Below, piece after piece: positions 26,291 to 34,941 of a DNA stretch of 64,000 nt. Location of the stretch: contig JAZKDT010000057.1 in NCBI GenBank assembly GCA_040387475.1, positions 23,399 to 87,398 of the forward strand. The letters run 5' to 3'. The position numbers and the translations under genes are program-made. A model generated the notes under the pieces. It searched no databases, was not told where the DNA came from, and worked only from the letters and a program-made list of their open reading frames with translations. This DNA comes from UBA4416 sp040387475. Lineage in GTDB: Bacteria > Bacteroidota > Bacteroidia > B-17B0 > Aurantibacillaceae. The number at the start of each line of letters is the position of its first letter. The stretch's first letter is position 1.

Positions 26291-26944
26291 TTAGGCGAAA
26301 AAATATAAAATGGCAAAAAAAGCGAGTTGCACAAAATAAAAAGCCCTTGCTGTTACATTAGGTTTTTGTGACAACTGCTTTTGAACCAGTAAATTCAACA
26401 AAAAAGAAACAATAAACNNNNNNNNNNNNNNNNNNNNNNNNNNNNNNNNNNNNNNNNNNNNNNNNNNNNNNNNNNNNNNNNNNNNNNNNNNNNNNNNNNN
26501 NNNNNNNNNNNNAGCGTTTTGCTCGATAAAAAAGTCGAGGCCTACCATTAGCGCTGCACCAAACAGAGCATTAGCCATGTCATTTTTAAATTTTGATAAC
26601 TGAGCTGTACTGTACAACAAAACCGCCCAGTTTACGCCAATTAAAATTGGCACCGCAAAAAATTTAAGGCCTAATGCTTTTCCATAATAATACGATCCGA
26701 AAATAATTTCTGTTTTTACCCCTAAAACCTCTATAAAAAAACCAAGCACACCTGCCGATAGTAAGGCGACATAAAATTGCCATTTGGTTTGATTACTCAT
26801 AACAATAACTAAACCTGTAGATAAGCATAAGTTAACAGGGCTTAGTGTTCGAAAATAAGAAGGCTGCCAAATGAAACCAATTATACCTACAGCATGAAGC
26901 ACACAGATAATAAAGAGCGGAATATTCTTTTTTATAAAACTCAT
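26291..26944 (-). CDS. Carotenoid biosynthesis membrane protein (CruF / DUF422 family), with assembly gap
   Basis: The protein of about 217 residues has several membrane helices and the family stretch KTEIIFGSYYYGKALGLKFFAVPILIGVNW (given here in parts: KTEIIFGSYYYG near 76-87, PILIGVNW near 98-105). CruF-type proteins hydrate the ends of linear carotenoids. It is the first gene of a pair with lycopene cyclase, supporting a role in carotenoid production. A run of 95 N (26418-26512) hides about 32 residues; both sides remain in one frame, so the gene is probably intact. Confidence 0.8.
   Translation of the reverse strand: MSFIKKNIPLFIICVLHAVGIIGFIWQPSYFRTLSPVNLCLSTGLVIVMSNQTKWQFYVALLSAGVLGFFIEVLGVKTEIIFGSYYYGKALGLKFFAVPILIGVNWAVLLYSTAQLSKFKNDMANALFGAALMVGLDFFIEQNAXXXXXXXXXXXXXXXXXXXXXXXXXXXXXXXXFIVSFLLNLLVQKQLSQKPNVTARAFYFVQLAFFAILYFFA
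26418..26512. other. Assembly gap of 95 N inside the carotenoid gene
   Basis: Unknown bases. The reading frame is the same on both sides, so the gap length agrees with an uninterrupted gene. Confidence 0.99.
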
Positions 26945-27007
26945 TAATAGTTGCGGAAATTGTTCTCAAATGTAGCTAAAATCGAAAAACTATTCTGCTT
27001 AAATGCT

Positions 27008-27015
27008 TATATTTG
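27008..27015 (+). promoter_or_regulatory. -7 element before ppk1
   Basis: TATATTTG is an exact TAnnTTTG match 26 bases before the ATG. No TTTG is seen at the -33 position. Confidence 0.5.
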
Positions 27016-27041
27016 ATAACTAAATAATTGGCTGTTTTAAC

Positions 27042-29153
27042 ATGCAAAAACACAAGATTCCATACATTAACCGGGAAATAAGCTGGCTGTCATTTAATGA
27101 ACGTGTACTCCAGGAAGCTTCTGATCCATCGACTCCATTAATTGAACGTTTAAAATTTTTAGGGATTTTCAGTAATAACCGTGATGAGTTTTATCGCGTA
27201 AGGGTGGCTACTATCAACCGCCTTTCAAAGTTAGGCAAAAAAGCCATTGCCATTTACGGAGACGATCCCAAAGATTTGCTACAAAAACTACAACGCAAAG
27301 TAATAGAACAACAACAAAACTTTGAGGAAATATACCAGGAACTATTGCATGAACTGGCAAAGCAAAATGTTTTCATCATCAATGAAAAACAGTTAAATAA
27401 GGAACAACAACAATACGTGAGGGATTATTTTCACAAAGAAGTGGAAACCAATTTATTTCCTATCATGGTTGACGAGAACAAGCCTTTTCCTTATATGAAA
27501 GACAAGTCAGGCTACCTGTTTGTTCGTTTGATTTCAACCATAAAAAAACAAAAAAACAAATACGCGCTTATTGAAATTCCATCCAAAACCACCAGCCGTT
27601 TTATCATACTGCCCCAGGAAAAAAACAAAAAATATATTATTTTACTGGACGACGTTATTCGTTTTAATGTGCATGAAATGTTCTCTGTTTTTGGGTATAC
27701 AACCAAAGAAGCCATTAATATAAAGTTGACCCGCGACGCAGAATTAGATATAGATCAGGATGTAAGTAAAAGTATGCTTGAAAAAATATCGAAAAGCGTA
27801 AAGGATAGAAAAAAAGGCCAACCCGTTCGTTTTGTTTACGACAGCACAATGAGTAAGGAAATGCTTGCTTTCATTATGAAAAAGCTAGGCATGGATAAAA
27901 AAGATAATGCTATTCCTGGCGGACGTTACCATAACTTCAAGGATTTTATTCGTTTCCCGAACATCGGCGAAAAAAAATTAATGTACGACCATCCCCGTCC
28001 TTTAAATCACAAATACTTAAATAATATCAATACCAGTATATTAAGCGTGATCAAGCAGAAAGATATTTTGCTGCATTACCCTTATCATACTTATGACCAC
28101 ATCATTTCTTTATTAAGAGAAGCATCTATTGATCCAACAGTTGATTCGATTAAAATTACATTATACCGTGTTGCCGACTCATCAAAAATTGCCAATGCTT
28201 TAGTAAATGCCATTAAGAATGGGAAAAAAGTAACGGTATTGGTAGAGTTACAAGCCCGTTTTGATGAAGAAAACAATATTTACTGGGCTAATAAATTACA
28301 GGAAGAGGGTGCAACGGTTATTTACGGAGTACCAGGCCTTAAGGTTCACAGTAAATTATTTTTGATAACCACGCGCGTTAGTGGGCGGGAAATTAAATAT
28401 GCACACATCGGCACAGGTAATTTTAATGAAAAAACAGCTCGCATTTATACCGATTTTAGTTTACTGACCGCTGACAAAAATATCACCGATGAGATCTCTC
28501 ATGTGTTTGATTTTTATACCAATAATTTCAGAACAGGTTTGTATAAAAATTTAGCAGTTGCGCCTTTTTACATGCGCCAGACATTTGTAAACCTGATTGA
28601 TAAAGAGATTGCAAATGCAAAAGCCGGAAAAACGGCATACATGATCCTCAAAATGAACAGTCTTGTGGATAAAGAAATGATCGAAAAATTATACGAGGCT
28701 TCCCAGGCTGGCGTAAAAATAACGTTGATCGTAAGAGGTATATGCTCGCTTGTAACTGAAATTCCAGGTTTTAGTGATAATATTATAGCCTATAGCATTG
28801 TAGATAAATATTTAGAACACGCCCGCGTATTTATTTTTTCTAATAACGGTAATGAAAAAATATACATCACGTCAGCCGATTGGATGAGCAGGAATTTAGA
28901 CAGCAGAAGCGAAGTTGCCGTTCCTATTTTAGACTCAGAAGTAAAAAAACAAATTAAAGATATTATTGATATTCAACTTTCAGGCAATACCAAAGTTCGT
29001 ATTTTAGACAGGCTCCAGCAAAATTTATATAAAAAAGCAAAACCGGGCGAAAAGAAAGTTCGTGTACAGGACGAAATATATAATTACCTCAAACGGGAAA
29101 AAGAATCCTATTTAAAAACAAAACGCATTACTAAATCCCTTTCTACTATATGA
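27042..29153 (+). CDS. ppk1: Polyphosphate kinase 1
   Basis: PPK1 makes long-chain polyphosphate from ATP at the membrane. The 703 residues show the N domain (YINREISWLSFNERVLQEA near 8-26), the head domain, and two PLD-like catalytic domains. The catalytic His region KYAHIGTGNFNEKTARIYTD lies near 450-470, preceded by LKVHSKLFLI with a second conserved His. EHARVFIF and TSADWMSRNLDSRSEVAVP near the C terminus are also typical. The gene overlaps ppx by four bases (ATGA), a normal sign of coupled translation, pairing synthesis and breakdown of polyphosphate. Confidence 0.96.
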   Translation: MQKHKIPYINREISWLSFNERVLQEASDPSTPLIERLKFLGIFSNNRDEFYRVRVATINRLSKLGKKAIAIYGDDPKDLLQKLQRKVIEQQQNFEEIYQELLHELAKQNVFIINEKQLNKEQQQYVRDYFHKEVETNLFPIMVDENKPFPYMKDKSGYLFVRLISTIKKQKNKYALIEIPSKTTSRFIILPQEKNKKYIILLDDVIRFNVHEMFSVFGYTTKEAINIKLTRDAELDIDQDVSKSMLEKISKSVKDRKKGQPVRFVYDSTMSKEMLAFIMKKLGMDKKDNAIPGGRYHNFKDFIRFPNIGEKKLMYDHPRPLNHKYLNNINTSILSVIKQKDILLHYPYHTYDHIISLLREASIDPTVDSIKITLYRVADSSKIANALVNAIKNGKKVTVLVELQARFDEENNIYWANKLQEEGATVIYGVPGLKVHSKLFLITTRVSGREIKYAHIGTGNFNEKTARIYTDFSLLTADKNITDEISHVFDFYTNNFRTGLYKNLAVAPFYMRQTFVNLIDKEIANAKAGKTAYMILKMNSLVDKEMIEKLYEASQAGVKITLIVRGICSLVTEIPGFSDNIIAYSIVDKYLEHARVFIFSNNGNEKIYITSADWMSRNLDSRSEVAVPILDSEVKKQIKDIIDIQLSGNTKVRILDRLQQNLYKKAKPGEKKVRVQDEIYNYLKREKESYLKTKRITKSLSTI

Positions 29154-30031
29154 TTTTTGCAGCCGTTGATATTGGAAGTAATGCGATGCGTTTATTATTT
29201 TGCAGAGCATATGAAGTAAATGGAAAGCCTCATTTTAGTAAAGAAGAGTTGATTCGTTTGCCTATTCGTTTAGGAGAAGATGTATTCTTACATGGTAAAA
29301 TCTCGGATAAAAAGGCTGAAAAATTAATTACCGCCATGCGTGGTTTTAAGGAATTAATTAAAGTATATGAGGTAGATGCATACCGTGCCGTTGCTACCAG
29401 TGCGATGCGCGATGCCAGCAACAGTAACGAAATTATTGAACGTATAAAAAAAGAAGCTGATCTGGAAGTAGAGATCATTGACGGTAAATTAGAGGCGCAA
29501 CTGGTTTTCTCTAATCATATTGAAGAACTCCTGAATCCAAAACACTCATATTTATACATTGATGTGGGTGGTGGTAGTACAGAGTTAACTTTATACAGTA
29601 ATCATAAAGTGATTGCTTCCAAATCGTTTAATATTGGTACAGTTAGAATGCTTCTGGATAAGGTTGAGAAAGACGAATGGGAGTTAATGAAAGACTGGAT
29701 CAAAAAAACAACATTTGGTTACAGTCCTTTACGCGCCATTGGTTCGGGTGGAAACATCAACAAAATCTTTAAGATGACCAAAAAGGAAAATAAAAACTTA
29801 AGCTACAGCAAACTGAAAGGTATTAACGATATGCTTAATTCTTATACTTACGAAGAACGTGTAGAGGTTTTAGGTTTAAAACCGGATAGAGCGGACGTTA
29901 TTGTTCACGCTTCCAAAATTTTTATCACCATTATGAAAACAGCTGACATAGAGGATATTTTTATTCCTCAGATCGGCTTGTCCGATGGCATTGTACATGA
30001 CCTTTATGATAGAGCTAAAGCGAAGAAGTAA
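29150..30031 (+). CDS. ppx: Exopolyphosphatase (Ppx/GppA family)
   Basis: The 293-residue protein is the short ASKHA-fold form. It has AAVDIGSNAMRLL (phosphate 1) at the N terminus, a conserved acidic region RAVATSAMRDASN, and YLYIDVGGGSTELTLY (phosphate 2) near 128-143. Such enzymes remove phosphate from polyphosphate or from pppGpp. The four-base overlap with ppk1 suggests that polyphosphate is the substrate. The short form lacks the C-terminal HD-like domains of E. coli Ppx. It is convergent with menG, 61 bases apart. Confidence 0.93.
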   Translation: MIFAAVDIGSNAMRLLFCRAYEVNGKPHFSKEELIRLPIRLGEDVFLHGKISDKKAEKLITAMRGFKELIKVYEVDAYRAVATSAMRDASNSNEIIERIKKEADLEVEIIDGKLEAQLVFSNHIEELLNPKHSYLYIDVGGGSTELTLYSNHKVIASKSFNIGTVRMLLDKVEKDEWELMKDWIKKTTFGYSPLRAIGSGGNINKIFKMTKKENKNLSYSKLKGINDMLNSYTYEERVEVLGLKPDRADVIVHASKIFITIMKTADIEDIFIPQIGLSDGIVHDLYDRAKAKK

Positions 30032-30092
30032 AAGTAATAGCAGCCTGCATGAGGTGTTCTTTTTCGCCTCTTTCCGGCGGAATTAGAACAAC

Positions 30093-30815
30093 CTACTTCT
30101 CCGCTAAATAAATAGCCGCCAGTCCTAAACCCACCGAACTGAACGTCGCTTTTTTATAGCCCACTTTTTCAAGGATGGCCGTAAAACGTTCGTTATCCGG
30201 AAATGCTTTGATCGATTCAGGTAAATAGGTGTACGCACGGGCATCTTTTGAAAACATTTTCCCTAAAGTAGGTGTGATATATTTAAAATGAAATTTATAA
30301 AACTGCTTTACCGGGAATTTTTGAGGTGAAGAAAATTCAAGGATGCATAATTGTCCGCCAGGCTTTAAAATGCGTAACATATTAGTTAAACCCTTTTCTA
30401 AATTCTCAAAATTTCTTACACCAAAACCAACCGTAATAGCGTCCATGGAATTATCAGCGAGATCACAGGTTTCTGCATCACCATATTGAAGCGTGATGGT
30501 TTTATCTAAATTCAGTTTTTGTAATTTCTCTCTACCAAATTTCATCATCCCTTCGCTGATATCAATACCAATCACTTTCACCGGATTGAGTTTCATAGCA
30601 GCTACAGCAAAATCACCGGTACCTGTAGCCACATCTAAAATATGTTTTGGCTGTTTACCAGCAATGAGCTTAATGCATTTTCTTCGCCAGCCTTTATGGA
30701 TACCGAGAGATAACAAAGAATTTAAAAAATCGTATCGAAAAGCAATATTATCAAACATCTGAGCTACCTGCTCTTTCTTCGATTCGTTATTATTGTAGGG
30801 TGTAACCGGTTCCAT
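30093..30815 (-). CDS. menG: Demethylmenaquinone methyltransferase (UbiE/MenG family)
   Basis: It performs the final methylation of menaquinone with SAM. From ATG at 30815 (MEPVTPYNNNESKKEQV) the 240 residues show MFDNIAFRYDFLNSLLSLG near 20-38, SAM-binding ILDVATGTGDFAVAA near 60-75, and GFGVRNFENLEKGL near 125-139, all UbiE/MenG signatures. A frame 30 codons longer is open but runs through a palindromic repeat, so it is rejected. It lies downstream of the heptose kinase gene on the same strand. Menaquinone rather than ubiquinone is expected in Bacteroidota. Confidence 0.94.
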   Translation of the reverse strand: MEPVTPYNNNESKKEQVAQMFDNIAFRYDFLNSLLSLGIHKGWRRKCIKLIAGKQPKHILDVATGTGDFAVAAMKLNPVKVIGIDISEGMMKFGREKLQKLNLDKTITLQYGDAETCDLADNSMDAITVGFGVRNFENLEKGLTNMLRILKPGGQLCILEFSSPQKFPVKQFYKFHFKYITPTLGKMFSKDARAYTYLPESIKAFPDNERFTAILEKVGYKKATFSSVGLGLAAIYLAEK

Positions 30816-30819
30816 TGTA

Positions 30820-30904
30820 TGTCCCGCAGATCTCGCGGATTTTCGCAGATTTATAAAAATATTCACTAAAATTATCCGCGCCGATTTGCGAAATCTGCGG
30901 GACA
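30820..30904. repeat. 85-bp palindromic repeat between heptose kinase and menG
   Basis: The ends form a perfect 12-bp inverted repeat (TGTCCCGCAGAT at 30820-30831, ATCTGCGGGACA at 30893-30904). The inside holds further CGCAGATT/ATCCGCG-type words that are partly complementary. It sits 4 bases before the menG start codon, on the transcribed leader side, and could fold around the ribosome binding region. Confidence 0.65.
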
Positions 30905-30909
30905 AAAAA

Positions 30910-31926
30910 TTATCTCACGAAGTCCAGCTTCAAAGCTTCCTCCAACAATTGATCTTTACTAACAGGTACTACTCCAATTTGCTCACACACTAATCCGCCG
31001 GCTAAATTTGAAATGGCTGCCATTACAATCGGGTTTACATGTAATGCTACCAATAAAGCTGCCACACTAATTACGGTATCTCCTGCCCCACTTACATCGG
31101 CAATACTACGAATATGTGCTGGTGTGTGGTGTTTTTCGGAGCGCGAATTGATGATCACTCCTTTTTCTGCTAAAGTAACCAAGGCTGTATCAAATTTTTG
31201 TTTCACACGGAAACTACTGATGGCTCGCTGCAATTCATTGATATTATCTGAACTAATATCGAGTTTCAGACCTTCACGCAATTCTTTCAAATTTGGTTTA
31301 AACAACGAAACACCTTTGTAAGCATTAAAATTTTTCTTCTTAGGATCTACACAAGTAGGGATTCCTTTACTTTTAGCCAACTCCACTACTTTTGAAATAA
31401 GCTTCGGCGTAATTAATCCTTTATTATAATCTTCAAATAAGATCACATCAATTTTATCGTGTTGGATAATATAAGAGATCAGGGTAATTAATTGTTGTGT
31501 TTCTGCAGGCGTAATATCCTCTTCAATTTCTTCATCAATTCGTAATAACTGATGACTGTTACCAATCACCCGGGTTTTTTCGGTAGTGATTCTGTCGCGG
31601 GATTTTAAAATACCCTTCTGGCTTAATTTCTGAGTTTTTAAAAGATCCATGAAGGATTGTCCTTCCTGATCGATGCCAATTACAGAACATAAAATAGGGT
31701 TCGCACCCATCGCCTGAATGTTTAACGCCACATTGGCTGCACCGCCTAAGCGTTTTTCTTTTTTATGCACAGCAATAATAGGAACGGGTGCTTCCGGAGA
31801 AATACGGTTTACTTTTCCCCACATGTAACTATCAATCATCACATCACCAATGATCAACACATTCAAATTACTAAACGACCTAAAGATCTCGCGGATGTGT
31901 TCTTTTTTAACGGATAATTTTTTCAT
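30910..31926 (-). CDS. hldA: D-glycero-beta-D-manno-heptose-7-phosphate kinase (PfkB family)
   Basis: The 338-residue PfkB kinase matches the kinase half of HldE/RfaE: NVLIIGDVMIDSYMWGKVNRISPEAPVPI near the start (seen as GDVMIDSYMWG and RISPEAPVP), KRLGGAANVALNI near 58-70, and the catalytic base motif DVSGAGDTVISV near 276-287. It phosphorylates heptose 7-phosphate at C1 in the ADP-heptose pathway for lipopolysaccharide core or glycans. The separate adenylyltransferase half is not nearby. It is probably co-transcribed with menG downstream and possibly the aminotransferase upstream (20 bases). Confidence 0.9.
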   Translation of the reverse strand: MKKLSVKKEHIREIFRSFSNLNVLIIGDVMIDSYMWGKVNRISPEAPVPIIAVHKKEKRLGGAANVALNIQAMGANPILCSVIGIDQEGQSFMDLLKTQKLSQKGILKSRDRITTEKTRVIGNSHQLLRIDEEIEEDITPAETQQLITLISYIIQHDKIDVILFEDYNKGLITPKLISKVVELAKSKGIPTCVDPKKKNFNAYKGVSLFKPNLKELREGLKLDISSDNINELQRAISSFRVKQKFDTALVTLAEKGVIINSRSEKHHTPAHIRSIADVSGAGDTVISVAALLVALHVNPIVMAAISNLAGGLVCEQIGVVPVSKDQLLEEALKLDFVR

Positions 31927-31946
31927 TTTTATACTTCAAATATCTT

Positions 31947-33141
31947 TTATTTTAATTTTTCAATAGCCTCTTTCATGCGCTTTAAGGCTTCTGTTAATTT
32001 ATCTTCAGAAGTTGCATAGGAGAAACGAATATATTTATCATCACCAAAAGCTGCGCCCGGAACTAATGCCACGTGCGCTACATCTAACAAAAACATGGAT
32101 AGGTCAGTTGCATTATGAATGGTAAATCCATTATGAGACTTACCAAATAAATCAGATACTTCAGGATATACATAAAATGCGCCGTCAGGCACATTCGTTT
32201 TAAAACCAGGTATGCCTTTCATCAACTCCAAAACTAAATTTCTTCTTTTCAAAAACGCATCCCGCATGTAATGTGTTGTTTCTGCTGGCATATCCATGGC
32301 TGCGTGCATCGCTTTTTGGGTAATACTGGAAGTTGCAGAGGTAAATTGTCCCTGCATTTTATCACAAGCCTGGGCTATCCATTTTGGTGCAGCCATTATT
32401 CCGCCTCTCCAGCCTGTCATGGCAAATCCTTTAGATACTCCGTTAATGGTAATTACTCTGTCTTTGATTTCAGGGAACTGAGCCATGCTTTCATGCCCAC
32501 CAACAAAATTAATATGTTCGTAGATCTCATCACTCATGATGTATAGTTCATCATGTTTTTTAACGACATCGGCAATTGATTTTAACTCTGCTTTACTATA
32601 TACAGAGCCTGTAGGGTTACAAGGTGTACTGAACATCATCATCCTCGTTTTAGGCGTAATGTGGGCCTCTAATTCTTTAGCAGTAATTTTAAAATCGTTT
32701 TCAATAGTTGTATTAATAATAACCGGAACACCACCCGCCAGTTTTAAGATCTCTAAATAACTTACCCAAAAAGGTGCGGGAATAATGACCTCATCGCCTG
32801 GATTGATCAAACATAACACTGCATTGGCAATACTTTGTTTAGCACCAGTAGATACAACGATTTCATCAGCATGGTAATCTAATTGATTNNNNNNNNNNGA
32901 ATTTACGTGCAATGGCTTCACGCAATTCTACATACCCACTCACGTGGGTGTAATAACTGTAGTTATCATTAATAGCATTGATTGCGGCTTGCTTTACAAC
33001 ATCAGGCGTGGCAAAATCAGGTTCACCTAAACTTAAACTGATAATATCAATTCCCTGCGCTTTTAATTCACGGCTTTTACGAGCCATAGCGATGGTTTGT
33101 GATTCTGAAATTAAATTTATTCTATCTGATAAATGTGCCAT
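31947..33141 (-). CDS. PLP-dependent aspartate-type aminotransferase, interrupted by an assembly gap
   Basis: N-terminal MAHLSDRINLISESQTIAMA and SLGEPDFATP, and C-terminal parts with STGAKQSIANAV, the NPTGSVY motif and the PLP lysine in NGVSKGFAMTGWRGG, together form one class I aminotransferase of about 395 residues. It likely moves the amino group of aspartate to 2-oxoglutarate. Ten N at 32889-32898 place the halves in different frames. In close relatives ARKF is followed by a few residues and then NQLDY, so about 9 missing bases would restore one frame. This is read as a gap-size artefact, not a pseudogene. Confidence 0.88.
32889..32898. other. Assembly gap of 10 N that breaks the aminotransferase frame
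   Basis: A round-number placeholder of ten N. The frames on both sides meet only if the true gap is a multiple of three, such as 9. Confidence 0.95.
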
Positions 33142-33312
33142 ATGGTGCGTTTTAAAATGCGTAACAAATCTAATAAATACTACAACACTACAAACTTATT
33201 TTCGATGAATTTATAAGCCAAAATGTTATAAACTTTGCTTGCCAAAAAACATTAAAATAGTTACTTTCAGAAGGTTTTAGCATTACATTAGTAAACAATC
33301 AAAAACATACAC

Positions 33313-33720
33313 ATGAATTATTGGCTTATCAAATCAGAACCATTTAAATATAGTTGGGAGCAATTTAAAAAAGATAAAATGACAACCTGGGACGGTGTGC
33401 GAAACTATGCCGCCCGCAATAACCTCAGAGCGATGAAAAAGGGCGACCTCGCTTTATTTTATCATAGTAACGAAGGTATGTGTATTGTGGGAATTGCAAA
33501 AGTTGCGAAAGAAGCTTATCAGGATCCTACCACAAAAGAAGAGGCTTGGTTAGCGGTAGATTTTGCTCCGTTTAAGGGATTAAAAACGCCTGTAACTTTA
33601 GCTCAAATAAAAGAAGACGAGTATTTAAAAGATATGCAATTAGTTAAACTACAACGCTTATCGGTGGGTATTGTAAAACCCGAAGAGTTTGACCGGGTTT
33701 GCATGCTAGGTGGCCTATAG
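33313..33720 (+). CDS. EVE domain protein
   Basis: The 135 residues are one EVE (PUA-like) domain: MNYWLIKSEPFKYSWEQF, TTWDGVRNYAARNNLRAMKKGDLALFYHSN near 28-57 (visible as WDGVRNYAARN and GDLALFYHSN), and a C-terminal VGIVKPEEFDRV. Such domains bind modified bases in DNA or RNA, and bacterial single-domain members are small cytoplasmic proteins without a proven role. Length is slightly shorter than many (about 150). It is divergent from the aminotransferase gene and followed by a secreted protein gene. Confidence 0.92.
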   Translation: MNYWLIKSEPFKYSWEQFKKDKMTTWDGVRNYAARNNLRAMKKGDLALFYHSNEGMCIVGIAKVAKEAYQDPTTKEEAWLAVDFAPFKGLKTPVTLAQIKEDEYLKDMQLVKLQRLSVGIVKPEEFDRVCMLGGL

Positions 33721-33802
33721 ATGAGCTGCAGAAAACTTAGCTAATATGCTGCGCCAAAACACAGATTCCTATATTCATATAAATTCATAATCCAACATAT
33801 CC

Positions 33803-34327
33803 ATGAAATATCTATTATCGATTTTAACCTTAGCCATCTGTTTGAGCTCAACAGCTCAAAAAGGCTCTTTTCCTAAACTAGATGGTCATACGCTGGAAGG
33901 CACTGCTATTTCAATTCCTTTAGCAGGAACAAAAAAATTTACCATTGTTGGTATTTGTTACAAGCGCACAGCCGAAGATGATTTGAAAACATGGATACAG
34001 CCGATGTACGACATTTTTGTAGCCAAACCAAAAGGAACAGATTATTTTGATGTTGCAAGTTATTTTGACGTAAATTATTATTTCATTCCTTTGATCAGTG
34101 GATTTAAAAAAGCTGCAGCCGACTTTAAAGCCGCAACACAAAAAGACCTTTGGCCAAATGTGATTGACTGTGACACTGATATCAAATTATTGAAAGAGCA
34201 GTTAAAACCAGGTGATGAGGGCATTCCTTATTTTTATGTCATTGATACAAATGGTAAAATCATTGAAGTTGTTTCAGGAAAATATACCGAAGGAAAAATG
34301 GATAAAATTCAGGAAGCTATTGATTAG
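33803..34327 (+). CDS. Secreted protein, possible thioredoxin-like fold without CXXC
   Basis: A signal peptide (about 1-18, ending SSTAQ) leads into FPKLDGHTLEGTAISIP, FTIVGICYKRTAEDDLKTW and GIPYFYVIDTNGKIIEVVSG, the order of elements of a thioredoxin-like fold (strand-helix, then a cis-proline-type IPY). No CXXC pair exists; a single Cys stands in GICYKR. This makes redox exchange unlikely and points to a structural or assembly-factor role, as in ATP10-like relatives; that assignment is tentative. Location would be the periplasm or outer surface. Confidence 0.7.
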   Translation: MKYLLSILTLAICLSSTAQKGSFPKLDGHTLEGTAISIPLAGTKKFTIVGICYKRTAEDDLKTWIQPMYDIFVAKPKGTDYFDVASYFDVNYYFIPLISGFKKAAADFKAATQKDLWPNVIDCDTDIKLLKEQLKPGDEGIPYFYVIDTNGKIIEVVSGKYTEGKMDKIQEAID

Positions 34328-34467
34328 ATATGAAAATGCATGATTCAAGCATTATCAAAACTTGATGATATGATGAACACAACATGTTGTTCTAAGAGTG
34401 TTTCTATAGCCCCAAATTTTCAATGAATAACGCTTTAGACTGAATTACCGAAGTATACATCTATTTA

Positions 34468-34499
34468 AAAGCCCTGCTGGTGTATACCAACAAGGCTTT
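34468..34499 (-). terminator. Probable terminator of the small protein gene at 34530
   Basis: AAAGCC at 34468-34473 pairs with GGCTTT at 34494-34499, with TGGT/ACCA pairing inside. T residues follow on the minus strand. Confidence 0.65.
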
Positions 34500-34529
34500 C
34501 AAACAAACAAAACACAACACAAAAAAAGA

Positions 34530-34739
34530 TCAATGATTTTTTTGCTTCATAAAAGCAGTGATTAGAAATAAGGCCAAACCAGCCACACAAACAATGGGTA
34601 TGGCAAATCCAACGTTTATGGACGATACAATGCTTACTAATTTATTTTGAGAAAAAACGGGAGCTTGAAAGGCCAACAAAATCAAACAAACTAAGATGCG
34701 TGTTTTGTTGTTTTTGGAATTGAAGTTTGAAGTTTTCAT
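34530..34739 (-). CDS. Small exported or membrane protein (69 residues), unknown
   Basis: After a basic N terminus (MKTSNFNSKNNKTRI) come a hydrophobic helix with a possible signal cleavage (LAFQAPVFSQ, to about 31) and a second helix (about 42-62) ending in a basic tail KQKNH. A hairpin with minus-strand T residues lies about 30 bases beyond the stop. No family is recognised. The composition, terminator and lack of any competing frame favour a real small gene. The roughly 200-base stretches on both sides hold only terminators and a short repeat. Confidence 0.6.
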   Translation of the reverse strand: MKTSNFNSKNNKTRILVCLILLAFQAPVFSQNKLVSIVSSINVGFAIPIVCVAGLALFLITAFMKQKNH

Positions 34740-34869
34740 AACTGTTAAAATTTAGTTGATTATTCTATTCTAAACAATTATACCACAGTAAAACATAAAG
34801 GTTTGCCTCAATTGGTAACTGGTTATTTCTTAGCAATAAGTGGCGCATTTTAGTCGAAATATGGAAAAT

Positions 34870-34905
34870 AAAAAACCTGCCAGGATCACTCGTGACAGGT
34901 TTTTT
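34870..34905 (-). terminator. Terminator of mnmA
   Basis: AAAAAACCTG at 34870-34879 pairs perfectly with CAGGTTTTTT at 34896-34905, giving a T run on the minus strand beyond mnmA. Confidence 0.85.
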
Positions 34906-34912
34906 AGTCTTT

Positions 34913-34937
34913 GATTCTCAACTGCTTTGCAGTTGAC
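34913..34937. repeat. 25-bp interspersed repeat, copy 3 (perfect palindrome core)
   Basis: Starts GATTCTCAACTG and ends CAGTTGAC. The core TCAACTGC/GCAGTTGA is a perfect 8-bp inverted repeat. It lies 4 bases beyond the mnmA stop, between the gene and its terminator, as with copy 1. Confidence 0.6.
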
Positions 34938-34941
34938 GAAT

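Noticed and set aside
30816..30905. 30-codon upstream extension of menG
   Set aside because: It is translated from the palindromic repeat and the family start MEPVTPYN lies at 30815.
32866..32921. Two separate aminotransferase fragments or a pseudogene
   Set aside because: The break coincides with a 10-N placeholder; both halves match one enzyme without other damage.
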